NCBI GenBank assembly: GCA_009779925.1
Contig: WRAZ01000014.1
Span: 1-44,710, forward strand
DNA: 44,710 nucleotides
Reading direction: 5' to 3'
DNA from: Chitinivibrionia bacterium
GTDB taxonomy: Bacteria; Fibrobacterota; Chitinivibrionia; Chitinivibrionales; Chitinivibrionaceae
Positions 16,472 to 27,100 of this stretch are shown piece after piece (position 1 is the first letter of the stretch; each line of letters starts with the position of its first letter). The notes below the pieces were generated by a model that saw only the letters and a program-made list of their open reading frames with translations, did not search any database and was not told the origin of the DNA. The position numbers and the translations under genes are program-made.

Positions 16472-16705
16472 GTGGCTAAATTATTTCTTGCATTGATTTT
16501 TTCAGCAGCATTTTTGTTGGTCGCCTGTGGCGGCAAAAACAACCAAACGGCAATGCCGGCAGATGGTGTAGAGGTTGTAGAAGTAGTACTTATTGAAGAA
16601 GCGGTTGACGATGAAGTTGACTACGCTGTAGAAGAGTACGAAGCAGAGCTTGCGGAAGCAGAAGAAATCGAAGTTGAAGCTGCTTACGAAGCTACTGAAG
16701 AGTAA
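16472..16705 (+). CDS. tiny acidic lipoprotein, copy 1
   Basis: GTG 16472 (GGGGGT five bases upstream) starts a 77-residue lipoprotein. The hydrophobic leader AKLFLALIFSAAFLLVAC ends in a good lipobox (LVAC). The mature chain CGGKNNQTAMPAD... is extremely acidic, with repeated VEVVEVV, EEA and EAEE, and has one basic residue (the Lys of GGK). An ATG 69 bases upstream is in frame but has no ribosome site and would spoil the signal peptide. It is paralogous to the next gene. I do not recognise a family. An acidic, probably unstructured tether at the membrane is all that can be inferred. Confidence 0.78.
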   Translation: MAKLFLALIFSAAFLLVACGGKNNQTAMPADGVEVVEVVLIEEAVDDEVDYAVEEYEAELAEAEEIEVEAAYEATEE

Positions 16706-16714
16706 GTGAATTTG

Positions 16715-16747
16715 CGCCGGAAAAAATCTTTTCGGCGTATTTTGTTT
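16715..16747 (+). terminator. terminator after lipoprotein copy 1
   Basis: CGCCG(G)AAAA pairs with TTTTCGGCG (16715-16737) and is followed by TATTTTGTTTT. It lies about 10 bases after the stop of the first lipoprotein, so readthrough to the second copy may be partial. Confidence 0.65.
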
Positions 16748-16802
16748 TAGATTTGAAACGAAATTGGGTTTAATGTTTAATTTTTTTTTAAGGGGTATTA
16801 TT

Positions 16803-16991
16803 ATGAAAAAATTCTTAGTTGTGCTTATAGCGGCGTTGTTTGCGCTTATTGCTTTTGCTTGCAGAGGAAATGACAACCAAGCAGCACCTGCAGTTGTGGA
16901 AACAATTGAGGTCGTTGAAGTTGTTGAATACGACGCAGACGGCGAAGAAGAAATCGTTGAAGAAAACGCATACGAAGCAGATGCAGAATAA
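16803..16991 (+). CDS. tiny acidic lipoprotein, copy 2
   Basis: ATG 16803 (AGGGGT upstream) gives 62 residues: leader KKFLVVLIAALFALIAFAC with a lipobox-like FAC, then CRGNDNQAAPAVVETIEVVEVVEYDADGEE. The start of the mature chain (C-x-G-x-[ND]-NQ), the VEVVEVV run and the acidic tail match copy 1, so this is a tandem duplication that has since diverged. The Phe at the -2 position of the lipobox is not optimal. The conserved AAGGGGTAT-type ribosome site in both copies suggests comparable, probably strong expression. Function unknown. Confidence 0.75.
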   Translation: MKKFLVVLIAALFALIAFACRGNDNQAAPAVVETIEVVEVVEYDADGEEEIVEENAYEADAE

Positions 16992-17010
16992 TTTTTCAGC
17001 GTAGCGAAAA

Positions 17011-17050
17011 TATAAAATGGGAAGGAAGAAATTCTTTCCCTTTTATATTT
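17011..17050 (+). terminator. probable terminator after lipoprotein copy 2
   Basis: TATAAAA-T-GGGAA (17011-17023) pairs with TTTCCCTTTTATA (17035-17047) with one bulge. The stem is AT-rich and the T-run is broken, so this is a moderate call based mostly on position. Confidence 0.45.
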
Positions 17051-17064
17051 ATACTTTATATGGC

Positions 17065-17157
17065 AATTTAATTTGTTGCAGGCGTATTGAATGCGCTCTG
17101 AGAAACCGTAATCTCGTGGAGTAGAGCGTATGCGATGCGCCTGCAACAAATTAAATT
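17065..17157. repeat. 93-bp imperfect inverted-repeat element
   Basis: Perfect 20-bp outer arms (17065-17084 and 17138-17157) contain TGTTGCAGGCG / CGCCTGCAACA. Inside them the two halves remain imperfectly complementary (ATGCGCTCT near 17091 and AGAGCGTAT near 17124). It lies between convergent genes. A second element with the same TGTTGCAGGCG-type ends occurs at 43719-43780, suggesting a small palindromic element family. Confidence 0.75.
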
Positions 17158-17168
17158 AGCTGTCTTTC

Positions 17169-18077
17169 TTATTTTTGGCACAATTCTTGAAATTCGCACA
17201 GACGGCAAAAATTAGGTCTTTGGCATTTCTCGAAAATTTCTGTTGCCTGCGGTAAGTTTTCTTCTACATTCGAGCAATATGCCTGCATTTCTTTTGTTTC
17301 TTTCGCTACGATTTCGGCAAAATCATCAAGTTCTTTGTCGCATACGGTTAATTTAAGTTCGTCATAAGCACCGTTTACATAAACGGCTTTTGGGAGAATA
17401 TCGCTTGCTTTTAGTTGCTCCGACAAAGTTTTTGCCGCTACCGCATAGCCTAAAAGTTGTTTTTTATGTCTCGCTTCGTCTTTTTGCCCTGTTTTCCAAT
17501 CTACAATGTGAATTTTATCGTCTTTTATGAAAATGAAGTCCATTTTGCAATATGCTTTAAGTCCTCCGATTTTTGTTTCGCCGAAGTATTTTTTACCGTT
17601 CATTTTACTGCCTGCTTCAACGAGCCAAAGTTTTCTTTCGTTTGTGTCTATTGATTTTATCCATTCAAAAGTCGGCGAATTCAGAAAAATTTCGACGCAC
17701 GACTTTATTTTCGCGCAGATTTGAGCGAAATCAACCTCTGCGGTACCGTAATATTTCTCAAAAAACACCTTTTGTGAAAGTTTGTTAAGGCATAAATTGT
17801 CAATAAAAGCGAAAAGTTTTTCTTTATTTATCGGCGCGTTGCTTTCTTGCATTCGCTCTAAAAAGACTTCCATAATGTCGTGATAAAGATTTCCGACTTC
17901 AAGCGGAACGGATGTAAGATTTTTCAAATTCTTGATTTTGTATTCCAAATTGCCGAAGGATTTAGGATAATACGAGTACAAATACTTGCGTTTGCACGAA
18001 CAAAAAAGGTCGTAGCGTGAATTTGACCAACCCAAGATTTTAGTGAACGGGTAATCGGCAAAGCGTAAATTTATCAT
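17169..18077 (-). CDS. PD-(D/E)XK nuclease with Fe-S cluster (RecB/AddB/Cas4-like)
   Basis: This 302-residue protein has RecB-family nuclease motifs: SNSRYDLFCSCKRKYLY at residues 18-34, H66 (GNLYHDIME), D180 (CKMDFIF), D193-x-K195 (IVDWKTGQ) and Q207. The four cysteines expected for an AddB/Cas4-type 4Fe-4S cluster are visible as C28 (or C26) and C291-x2-C294-x5-C300. There is no helicase domain, so it is a stand-alone PDDEXK_1 nuclease. No cas genes or CRISPR array accompany it. It overlaps the stop of the upstream M16 protease gene by four bases. A DNA-repair exonuclease role is inferred from the family. Confidence 0.87.
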   Translation of the reverse strand: MINLRFADYPFTKILGWSNSRYDLFCSCKRKYLYSYYPKSFGNLEYKIKNLKNLTSVPLEVGNLYHDIMEVFLERMQESNAPINKEKLFAFIDNLCLNKLSQKVFFEKYYGTAEVDFAQICAKIKSCVEIFLNSPTFEWIKSIDTNERKLWLVEAGSKMNGKKYFGETKIGGLKAYCKMDFIFIKDDKIHIVDWKTGQKDEARHKKQLLGYAVAAKTLSEQLKASDILPKAVYVNGAYDELKLTVCDKELDDFAEIVAKETKEMQAYCSNVEENLPQATEIFEKCQRPNFCRLCEFQELCQK

Positions 18078-21007
18078 AGTTTATCCTTTTTGAAAGTCAA
18101 TCCTTCTTTTTTCGCCAAATTTATCGCGTCTTTACTTCCCAAGACGGTTTTTTGCGCGTTCTTTGCGCTCTCGATTATTATGTCAATGTTGTGCTTAATG
18201 CTGTTTTCATCGGCATTCAAAATCGCTTCTCTTATTTTTTGTTCGTCTTCGTTGGTGTATTCGCAAAGGTGGTCGAATAGCTCATTTCTCGTTTTTACGG
18301 CAGGGCTTTTCGGCGCGTCTGCACCGCCTATTACAGACGGAATGGCGCGGTCTATTATTTCTTGTGAAATCGGATTTTGCGATAGTGATTTTGCAAAATT
18401 ATCAAATGTTTTTGAAATATTCGGGTCTCTGAAAGAGCCGAAAGCAAATATCCCCGCGACTTGATTAAAGCTACAAAATCCGCCGTATGCTCCGCCTTCC
18501 ACGCGAATTTTATCCCACAGATACCCCTTTGCCAAAATTTGTGAAAGCAGTTTAACTTCGCCTACAAACTTGTGTTCGCAGTTTTGGAGTTCAAACGCTT
18601 TTGCCGCATAATTTACCGAAGACGGAATTTCGAGTGCGTATATTTCGGAAATTTGTTTTATCTGTAAATTTTGAGGTGTCAATTCGATTTTTTTCTCAAA
18701 AGAAGGAATTTTCACGACAAATTCTTCCAGTTGACCGACAAATCCGTTTTCATTGCAAGATGTTGAAATAGTCAGCCCTTGCGAATTTATGAGAATAGAG
18801 TGAATTTCTTGCAGTTTTGCTAAAATTTCTTTCTCTTTATTACGCAGATTTTTCAAAAATTTGTAAAGTCCGATACCGTCAATTCTGTGTTTTATTGCAT
18901 TGGCAGTTGAAAAGCGCGCCGCCGCGTTCATAATCGCGTGAGTATGCCCGTGTTGAATTATGTCCTCAAAAATACCGTTTTTGGTTTCGTTTATTACGTT
19001 TTTTATTAGTTTTGTGTCGCTGAAATCCGCCTCAAAAAGCGTTCTTGACAGGCAATTTAAGGTTTGCGGTATGTTTTTTTCGAGCGTTTTTACTCCAAAA
19101 GAGTTTTGGATGACAACGGGAGCGTTTCTGTTGTAAGAAGCCGAAATTATCGGGTCAGACCAAAATCCGCCCGAATGCAATTTCCACTGCTTTGCCGTTT
19201 CGGCGGCAGATAAACCGCCTGCGCCGCAACGTCCTAAATAGTCGGTGTAAAGCGGAAAATATTCAAGAAGATGGTTCGGAATTACCGAAAAATCGAAGGA
19301 CAAATTTAAGTAGAAAACCCCGCCTGTAAAAATGGGCGAATGCAACCATTTTACTGCACCTATTTGGCTTTTTTCAGTCGGGATAATTTCGCCTTTTGTC
19401 GGAATATCGCTTTTTTTCAATAGCGGAATGCACGACAATTCTTGAGATGTATGCTCTCTTTGTTGATAATCGTTAAGTTCTTTTGTGAATTTGGCAAATG
19501 ATTGTAAATCGGTTTTTGTGAAATCCGCCGACAATTTTTTTGCCTGCTCGCGAGATAATTTTCCGAGATTATCTCCCATTTTTGCGCTTGCCTCTGTGAT
19601 TAACAGCAGTTCGTTTTTATTTTTCAACGTTAATTCTTCGAGTAAGTTTTCGAGGTAGCGCGGTTTTTCGGTGATGTTTTTGCGGAGTTGCGCAAACTGC
19701 TCTTCAAACTGCAAAAATCGGACGGGGTCGCAGTCGTAAATCCAAAATTTGTAAATTCTTGTGGCGAAACTCAGCGGATACGAGGCGTCGCCGCCGATTT
19801 CTCGTATCTTGAATTCCATTTGTCTTAAGATGCCTTCGATTGCTTCTTTGTCAAAGCCGTTCTCTGCTTCTTTTTTTATTGTGCTCTTAATTAAATCCAC
19901 AATTTTTTCGGCGTTTTTCGGCTTGGTTTTTTTTAGTCCCACAACAAATGAAACAGCATAAAGTTCGGTTTCTATACCCGATAAATCGTCAATGTCTTCG
20001 CCTAAATCGCTGTCTAAAAGCGCTTTTTTGAGCGGTGCATTTTCGCCCGAAAGCAGATAACTCGACAAAACTTTCAACTCCAATGTGTTTGCTTCATTTT
20101 TTTGTTTTTCGCGCCAAATCCAAGATAAAAGCACCGTGGCTGTGCCGTTGTCTTCCTTTGAGGAGGGCGCCGAAATATGAATTTTTTGTGGTTTTTCAAA
20201 GTTTTTTTGCGGCAAAATCTGCGAATTAACTTTTAATTCGTCAAAATTTTTCAGATAGTTATCGTTTAGTCGTTCAAGAGACTCTTTAGAATTTATATTT
20301 CCGTAAAGCACAATAAAACTGTTGCTCGGGTGATAATATTTTTGGTGAAAGTTCTTAAAGTTTTCGTAAGTCAGTTCGGGAATATGCTTTGGGTCGCCGC
20401 CCGATTCAAAAAAATATGTTGTATCCGGAAAAAGTCCCGAATATAAATTTTTTCCGACGAAACTGTTGAAATCTGAAAACACGCCTTTCATTTCGTTATA
20501 CACAATTCCTTTTATTGAGACATCGCTTTTGTCGGCGTTTTCGTTTTCCACGTCAAAATGCCAACCTTCCTGTGCAAAGGTATATTCGCTTAAAACAGGA
20601 TTAAAAACAGCGTCGCAATAAACGTCGGTCAAATTGAAAAAATCGGCGGGGACTTGTGATGAAACGGGATAAATAGTGCGGTCGGGATAGGTCATTGCGT
20701 TCAAAAAAGTGTACATTGAACTTTTGAGAAGTTCCTTAAACGGGTCTTTCAGCGGGTATTTCTTTGAGCCTGCCAAGACTGCGTGTTCCAAAATATGAGG
20801 TACTCCCGTATGGTCAAAAACGGGTGTGCGAAATCCAATCGAAAAAAGGTTGTTTTTGTCGTCGTTATACCAATGAACGCATTTCGCCTTTGTTTTTTGA
20901 TGTTCAAAAATGTATGCTACGCTGTTTCTTTCTTTGATTTCGCGGACTTCGTTGCACAAAAAACCGCCGACAACGTCGCCTTCTTTGATGTCTTGAAAAT
21001 TTGCCAA
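18074..21007 (-). CDS. M16C (presequence-protease type) zinc metalloprotease
   Basis: This 977-residue insulinase-family protease has the inverted zinc motif HILEH (H71, E74, H75) followed by the family segment AGSKKYPLKDPFKELLKSSM and FLNAMTYPDRTIYPVSSQ. The distal acidic region is IVYNEMKGVFSD. Length and motif order match PreP/Hyp-type M16C enzymes, in which four homologous domains form a closed chamber degrading short peptides. The C-terminal partner domain is recognisable in RVEGGAYGGFCSFNQ. No signal peptide is seen, so it is probably cytoplasmic. The leader carries TTTACT-N16-TAGTAT (21049-21076, minus strand). The nuclease gene is coupled downstream. Confidence 0.93.
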   Translation of the reverse strand: MANFQDIKEGDVVGGFLCNEVREIKERNSVAYIFEHQKTKAKCVHWYNDDKNNLFSIGFRTPVFDHTGVPHILEHAVLAGSKKYPLKDPFKELLKSSMYTFLNAMTYPDRTIYPVSSQVPADFFNLTDVYCDAVFNPVLSEYTFAQEGWHFDVENENADKSDVSIKGIVYNEMKGVFSDFNSFVGKNLYSGLFPDTTYFFESGGDPKHIPELTYENFKNFHQKYYHPSNSFIVLYGNINSKESLERLNDNYLKNFDELKVNSQILPQKNFEKPQKIHISAPSSKEDNGTATVLLSWIWREKQKNEANTLELKVLSSYLLSGENAPLKKALLDSDLGEDIDDLSGIETELYAVSFVVGLKKTKPKNAEKIVDLIKSTIKKEAENGFDKEAIEGILRQMEFKIREIGGDASYPLSFATRIYKFWIYDCDPVRFLQFEEQFAQLRKNITEKPRYLENLLEELTLKNKNELLLITEASAKMGDNLGKLSREQAKKLSADFTKTDLQSFAKFTKELNDYQQREHTSQELSCIPLLKKSDIPTKGEIIPTEKSQIGAVKWLHSPIFTGGVFYLNLSFDFSVIPNHLLEYFPLYTDYLGRCGAGGLSAAETAKQWKLHSGGFWSDPIISASYNRNAPVVIQNSFGVKTLEKNIPQTLNCLSRTLFEADFSDTKLIKNVINETKNGIFEDIIQHGHTHAIMNAAARFSTANAIKHRIDGIGLYKFLKNLRNKEKEILAKLQEIHSILINSQGLTISTSCNENGFVGQLEEFVVKIPSFEKKIELTPQNLQIKQISEIYALEIPSSVNYAAKAFELQNCEHKFVGEVKLLSQILAKGYLWDKIRVEGGAYGGFCSFNQVAGIFAFGSFRDPNISKTFDNFAKSLSQNPISQEIIDRAIPSVIGGADAPKSPAVKTRNELFDHLCEYTNEDEQKIREAILNADENSIKHNIDIIIESAKNAQKTVLGSKDAINLAKKEGLTFKKDKL

Positions 21008-21113
21008 AATCTAAATCCTCTCTTTTGTTTGATATGTTTTGAGGGAAAATACTATTTTGGCGCAACCGAAAGTAAAAACAGCAGTGTTTTGGGGTAAAAA
21101 AATCTGCCGTTTT

Positions 21114-24100
21114 TTAGAACGAAATCGTCACTTCCATTCCGAAGTTGGTGTTGTGGCTTAAGTTTTCGCTCCTGCCTCTTATGTTGCGGACTAAATTGTA
21201 GAACACCCGTGCGTCCACGTTTCTTGTCAGGCGGTATGTCATTTGCGGGCTTATGCTGACGGATATATCGTCGTATCTTTGGTCTTCGCCTGTTCTTTGT
21301 TGGAGGATGGGGTTGTCGTGCGAGACTTTGGTGTATCTTATTGAGAGCGAATAATCCATATCGCCGTTAATTTCTATGATTTGGTCTCTGAAAATTCGCA
21401 TTGTCCGACCTCTTCGCCCCGGGACGTGATAACTTGCATTCCAAGTGTTTTGCGTGGTTTTTCTTTCGGTCAGCTGGGTTAGCTCTCTTGACCATAAATT
21501 ATCGTTGTTGGACTCGCGGGTATGTGTTGTATCGAAGCCCAAATCGAGTTGGTAAGTAAAGCCGAGACCTATTCTTCTGAGGCGGAGGTTTGTCCTCAAA
21601 AGCGGCGTAAATCCCCAAGCTATGGTACTGTTTTCTTCTAATCTGACGTCTTTAACGCCCGATATTCTTTCGGTTCTTCTGAATGAATATCCCCAATCGA
21701 CGCGGAAAGTCGAGAAGTTTTGATTTACCACTTCCAATTGTTCAAATGCCGAACTGCTTAGTCCGAAGCGAAGATCCGGGTATGTTATGGTTGTATCGAA
21801 GCGTTCGGGTATCGGGGTAATGTTATATTCTCTTCTCCAGCCGAGAGAAATTGTATTTACCGAAATTTCTACGGGTTGCGGTATCCTCATTGCGGTCGAA
21901 ACCGTGTAATTTTGCGAGGTTCTTCGGGTGTCGGCGGCGTTTCCTTGCGTTGCGTTTTCGTCCCACCAATCGTTTCTGTTTTGCACTCCGCCGAACGCTC
22001 CCGCGTCATCCATATTTCCTGTGATAAAATCGCCCAAAGAACGGTTGAAAACACCAAACGAATAAAGCATAAATCTGCCTGTGTGGCGGTCAAGCCTGTG
22101 GTCGAGGTATTCCATATCGAGGCGATGATTTGTCAGGTTCATAGAAGCGCCGTAATTAAAGTTTACGCTTTCAAAACCGAAAGTTTCAAAGCCGCTTGCT
22201 ATGCTTGACATTGCATTTGAAAATCCTTCGCGCTCTCTTGCTCGTCGAGAAATATCTTCAAAAAGACGTCTCGTAAAAAGTTGAGTATTTACGGTAAAGC
22301 CGCTTGTAATGTTTGTGCGCATAAAAGTAGAGTCATTGTCAAATTCCATATTTTGTACGTAATTTCCCGTAGAATTGGACGAAATTCTGAGCCAGCGAGT
22401 TATTTCGGGCGTAAGTGAAAGTTGAATACCTTGGTCTCGTCCGTGTTCGCTGAAAAGTACGTTGTAAGGACCAAATTCTCTATCCAAGCTTAAAACCGCT
22501 TCTCGCGCAAAGTTTGAAACGCCGCTGTTGTCCCAGTCTCGGATAAATCTGTCGAAATTTCTGTTTATGCCGATATTGTAGTTTATGGACACAAACGGAT
22601 GTATCGGTCTGTGCGTTATGTTCAAACTATGTCGCATTCTCACTTCTTCGGTTGGGCGGGTGCTTATTACATATAAGCCTGCATCCGTCGTATCCATAAC
22701 GTCTCGTATTGAGGAATATCTTTCGTGCCAATTGTATTCCACGTCGAACAAGCGAAATACAACGCGTTCGGGAAGCAGGTTGAAAGACATATTTTTTATG
22801 TTTCTCGAAAGCGTCGAGCTTGTATTTTGGGAGAACGGCTGCCACGAAAGCACTTGCATAACCTCTTGTGAAGGCGAAAAATCGTAGGTCACATCCATAG
22901 CGTGGCGTTGGCTTGTAATTATTTCGGCGTGAAATCTGTCGTCAAAGTCGGGTCGGCGAATAAGTTCTCTTTCGTCTTCGGGCATACGTCCCATTCTTGC
23001 TAAAGAGTCTCTGAAAGTCATACTGTAATTTACGTCTATTCTGTCGGCGGTAAGACGAGTGCCCACTCTTTCGGAACGCCTGCTTTTTCTGAAGCCTGTG
23101 AATGCGGTTCTGCTTCTTCCGCGCATTTCGTATTCTTCGGATAAAGTGGTGTTGCCTCTTTCGGAACTGCCTGTAATAAATCGCGCAAAATCGCCTCCCA
23201 TATCACGCAGATTGTCTGCCTCGCCACGCTCGTTTCGCAGGCTTATATCGGAGTTGGGACGAATTTCCGGACGTTCGATTGTCGCTCTTATTTCACCGCC
23301 CAAAGGTATGTGTAAGCCGTGCCTGTCGGGAAAAAATCTGTCTAATCGTATGTCGCCGCTCGCTCCCGAACTTAATTGTGTGCGGCTGTCGGAAAGTATG
23401 TCATCGTTCATCATTCTGAAACCCGCGTCCTGATACCTGAAATCGAATGAATTACTTATAAAATCCGACCACCTGAAACGCATTGACGCGCGCGCCGCCC
23501 ATCCCGACCTTTCGCTTATACCTGTCGCTCGAAAGCCGTTTATCCGTATATCGTAGCTTTTTACACTTCCCGAACTGTTTTGGACACCGAAGGCAATCCA
23601 CGTAATGTTTGAAAGATTGGGCGGAATTCTGGTTTCGGTAAAAACCCTTATATAGTTGCCGTTGATTTCTTTTGTAGTATCTATGCCTACGTGCCTTTCG
23701 CCGCGCCTGTTAAACCACGCAAGTTTAAGGTCGGTAAAATCGTCCAGTTCTATTGAAAATCCCGGTCCCCAATCTTGCGTCAGCCGTCGGGTTCTGAATT
23801 CGTAAAAAGTCAAAGAATCGGTTCCGAGGCGCAGAATAAACCAACTACTGCTGTCGGCGGTGGCATTGATATTGTTTATACTTCCCAGACTGTCCATAGC
23901 CCAAAATCTTATTGCTCTATAATTGGATAAATTCATCGCTTGCGACGCCTCAAATCTTCTGTTTACAAAAACGCTTCTGGGAGTTGGGCTTTGAGCAGGC
24001 AAATCTTTGATTTCGAGACGAAGCGTGTAATCCACCGCCTGCTCGCCGTTAATTGTGTCGCGGTTTTTCCCTGACGGCACCGTGTAGCCGATGTGTGTGC

Positions 24101-27100
24101 GGCTGTCGAGAATACTTGCCGATATAAGCCCCGTGGTTTTTCCTGTACCGCCTTGCACCGAGTCGTAAACTTGCTCTTGCCACAGATTGCCGACAAACTG
24201 AATGCCTTCAAATTCCAAAGAATCCGCTTGTGCGTTTACATTTGTAGCCATTTCCGTCCAGAGCATTCTAACGTGTCTTATGGAACGCCAACCGACGTTT
24301 TCTAGCCAAAAACCTGCCGCGGGTTCTTGATAGTTTTCTGAGCCCCAGTTTGTACGAACGCTGTCGGGGACAAATCCTATGGGAAGACGAATGCGCACCC
24401 AACCGTCGTTGTTGGGATTTACGCCAAAACCTGCAAAAAACGGCGAGCTTTCAATATCTTCCAAGTTAATAATGTATCTGAAAAAAGCGCTGTCCGCTCT
24501 TCTCCAGCCGTTGTTGCCGATGTCTTCGCTGTCCACTCGGTCGTTGCCTTGCGTTCCGTTTACAAATCTTCGGTTTTGATGATTATTGTGGTCATAAATT
24601 CGCCAGTTATCTCTGCCGGGGTCGTGTCTCCAACCGCCTAAAACATGGTCGCGACTGTCATCTAAACGCGTGTCGCCGTATATCAATCTTTCCCAAACGG
24701 GCGCGTTTGTACCGTTTAGTCTCGGAAAACGCCAAAATTCCGAATGGTCGGGCAATCTGTCTAATCCGAGGTCGTTTTCGGCGCTGATGTCGCTTTGTTG
24801 GGATTCAAAATCCAAAATTCCGTTCGGCAGACCGCCGTCAAGCGAAATATCTGTCGATACTATACCGAAGTCTATGTTAAGCCTTCCTCTTCCTCTTGGG
24901 TTTGCAGTTCTGTCGAGCCTTAGCCAAAACTCAAAATATCGGTCTTCGCTTCTGTTCCAAAGATGTGAAGACAACGGATAAGTTATGCCTGCAAACGGAC
25001 TGATTAACGACCTTCCCGTAAGCGTACTGTCTTCAGAAATACCTCTGAGCAAATCAGGATTTTGCGGAAACGGCTCTACTACAAGTCGCATAGTGCTTAT
25101 TCTTTCGTCGTGCACTCGGTTGCCCCAAGATGTTGTAAAATCAGGCGGATAAATCTCATTACGTCCTGCTCTGTTGTCGCCTGTAGCAGGCAAATACCAA
25201 TATTGATGCCATACGGGAGGGGTTCGCCATATATTGCGCGTATCGTCTTCGTTGCAACTCTGCACCCTTACATCGCACCCGTTTATTGTGTCTGCGCGCA
25301 TAGCGTTATCGGGCGCGGCTCTGAACCAATTCAGATGTGAAAGGGAAAGCGAAACAGTACGGGCGGCGGTTGAAAAATTGTCTATAAACGCCTCGCCTCC
25401 GCCTCCTGCGGCGCTCGTTGCCCGAGAATGCGCTACTTCTATGTTAAAAGTCGCCGAACTTTGCGCCTCTCGTTCAATGAGCGGGATTAAGTTTATAAGC
25501 GAAGTCATCCAAAGCGGTGTAAAATCCAAGTTTAGATTGGAAGCGAACAAAAAGCGATTATATGGCTCCGTGCCTACTCGCGGCATCATTCTTTTTGCGT
25601 CCATCAATTGCCACATCAAAGTTGTGCTTAAAAACGAATTTCGACCGAGCCCGGGGAAATTAAGGATTGTATTAACTCCGATAAATACCTTTCTGTCGAG
25701 CAAAAACAGCGATTCTCTCTGATAACTCACCTCTAAAATGTCGGCGGCGAGAGCCCGCGGCGAAATCAAAACAACCTCTCCGAAACTGTAATCTATAGAG
25801 TAATCGATATGCCGTTGCAAAGTGTCGCCTGCCTGCGTCCAAATCCGCTCCGAATTTTCTACAACGCCGAAATCCAAGTGAAATCTTTCGCTTCTCCGTT
25901 TGCTTTCGGTGACTATTCTGAAATGTGCGGGCGGAGGATTTGTTCTGTTAAAATCATCGTAAATCTCGAAATTTACGTTCGGCACTTCATTTCTGTATAG
26001 TGAGGGGTTGGTGAAAACCCAGTTGGGGTTCAGCGAAGCGTCGCCTCTCGTGTCAAACGGCGGAATAAACATAAAGCCGTTTTCCAAGTCGAAAATACGC
26101 TGATTGTCTGTTTTCAGAATTCCTCTGTCGTCCGCAAGCCCCAAAATATCGGTAAAAAATCGTATGCTGTCGTTTTGTTCGTGCAATTCTCCGCCTACAC
26201 TGCGAAAAATTTGCAATCTGAAATCTTCCCGACTGCTTTGTCCGATGTTATAGACGTTTCTCATCATTAAACGACCTCTGTCGAACAGCACGTGGTTAGT
26301 GTCGATTATTGCCTCGCGCGGCTTGAGCGTCCAGAAGTTGCTTGCAGGACTGGTTATTGTGTCGCCCTGCGGACTTACGGTTTGGACTGTCGTGTAGTTT
26401 TGCCTGCCTTTGGGCGGAATTCGCGGGTCGCCGGAATCCCAAATAATACCTATAATATCGTGGTCGCTGATATGAGTTAAAAACTGGATAACCCCGGGGC
26501 GGTCTCTATGTATTATATAGTCGCCGTCTCTGCCGTCGTTGCTTTGTCGCAAACGTCTGAACGTGTGTACTTCTTCGGGGTCGTTTCCGTCAAGAAAACC
26601 GAAATGAGGCTCGTCGGGCAGACTGGAGACTCGTCTGAAAACGTGGACATTTTCGGCAATAACCGTCGGAAGGTTTGGGACTGCCGACGGATTGTTTGCG
26701 TGCGCCCAAAACAGCGAGTCCAAAAAGAAGAACCGATTTCTGATATATCCGCCTTCAAAAATACTGTCGGTTCGCGGGTCGCCGCTTCTTATTGAGCGCC
26801 GCTGGTGTTCAACGTTTTCAATACTTGCTATGGTTGTGATATCGAGCGGACCAAACCTTGAACGAATTCTTATCCCGAACAGGTTGTCGTTGCTACCCGA
26901 AGAAAATCCCGCAAGTCCGTGTCCCGGCATCTGAAAGCTCGTTCTGCCGATTTCAACTTCCTGAATAATATCGTCTTCGAGTTCTCCCGGGTATGACTCG
27001 CGATAGTGAATTCTGACTTGCGAAAGCTGGTCGCGCGCCTGCTCAAAAAAATCGTAGCCGTGCTGTTCGTCGCCACGCAGGTTAATTTCTAAGGTTAAAA

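Noticed and set aside
17169-18077. The Cas4-like Fe-S nuclease as a sign of a CRISPR-Cas locus.
   Set aside because: No cas1/cas2 genes or regularly spaced repeats are present; the protein fits AddB/RecB-type stand-alone nucleases better.
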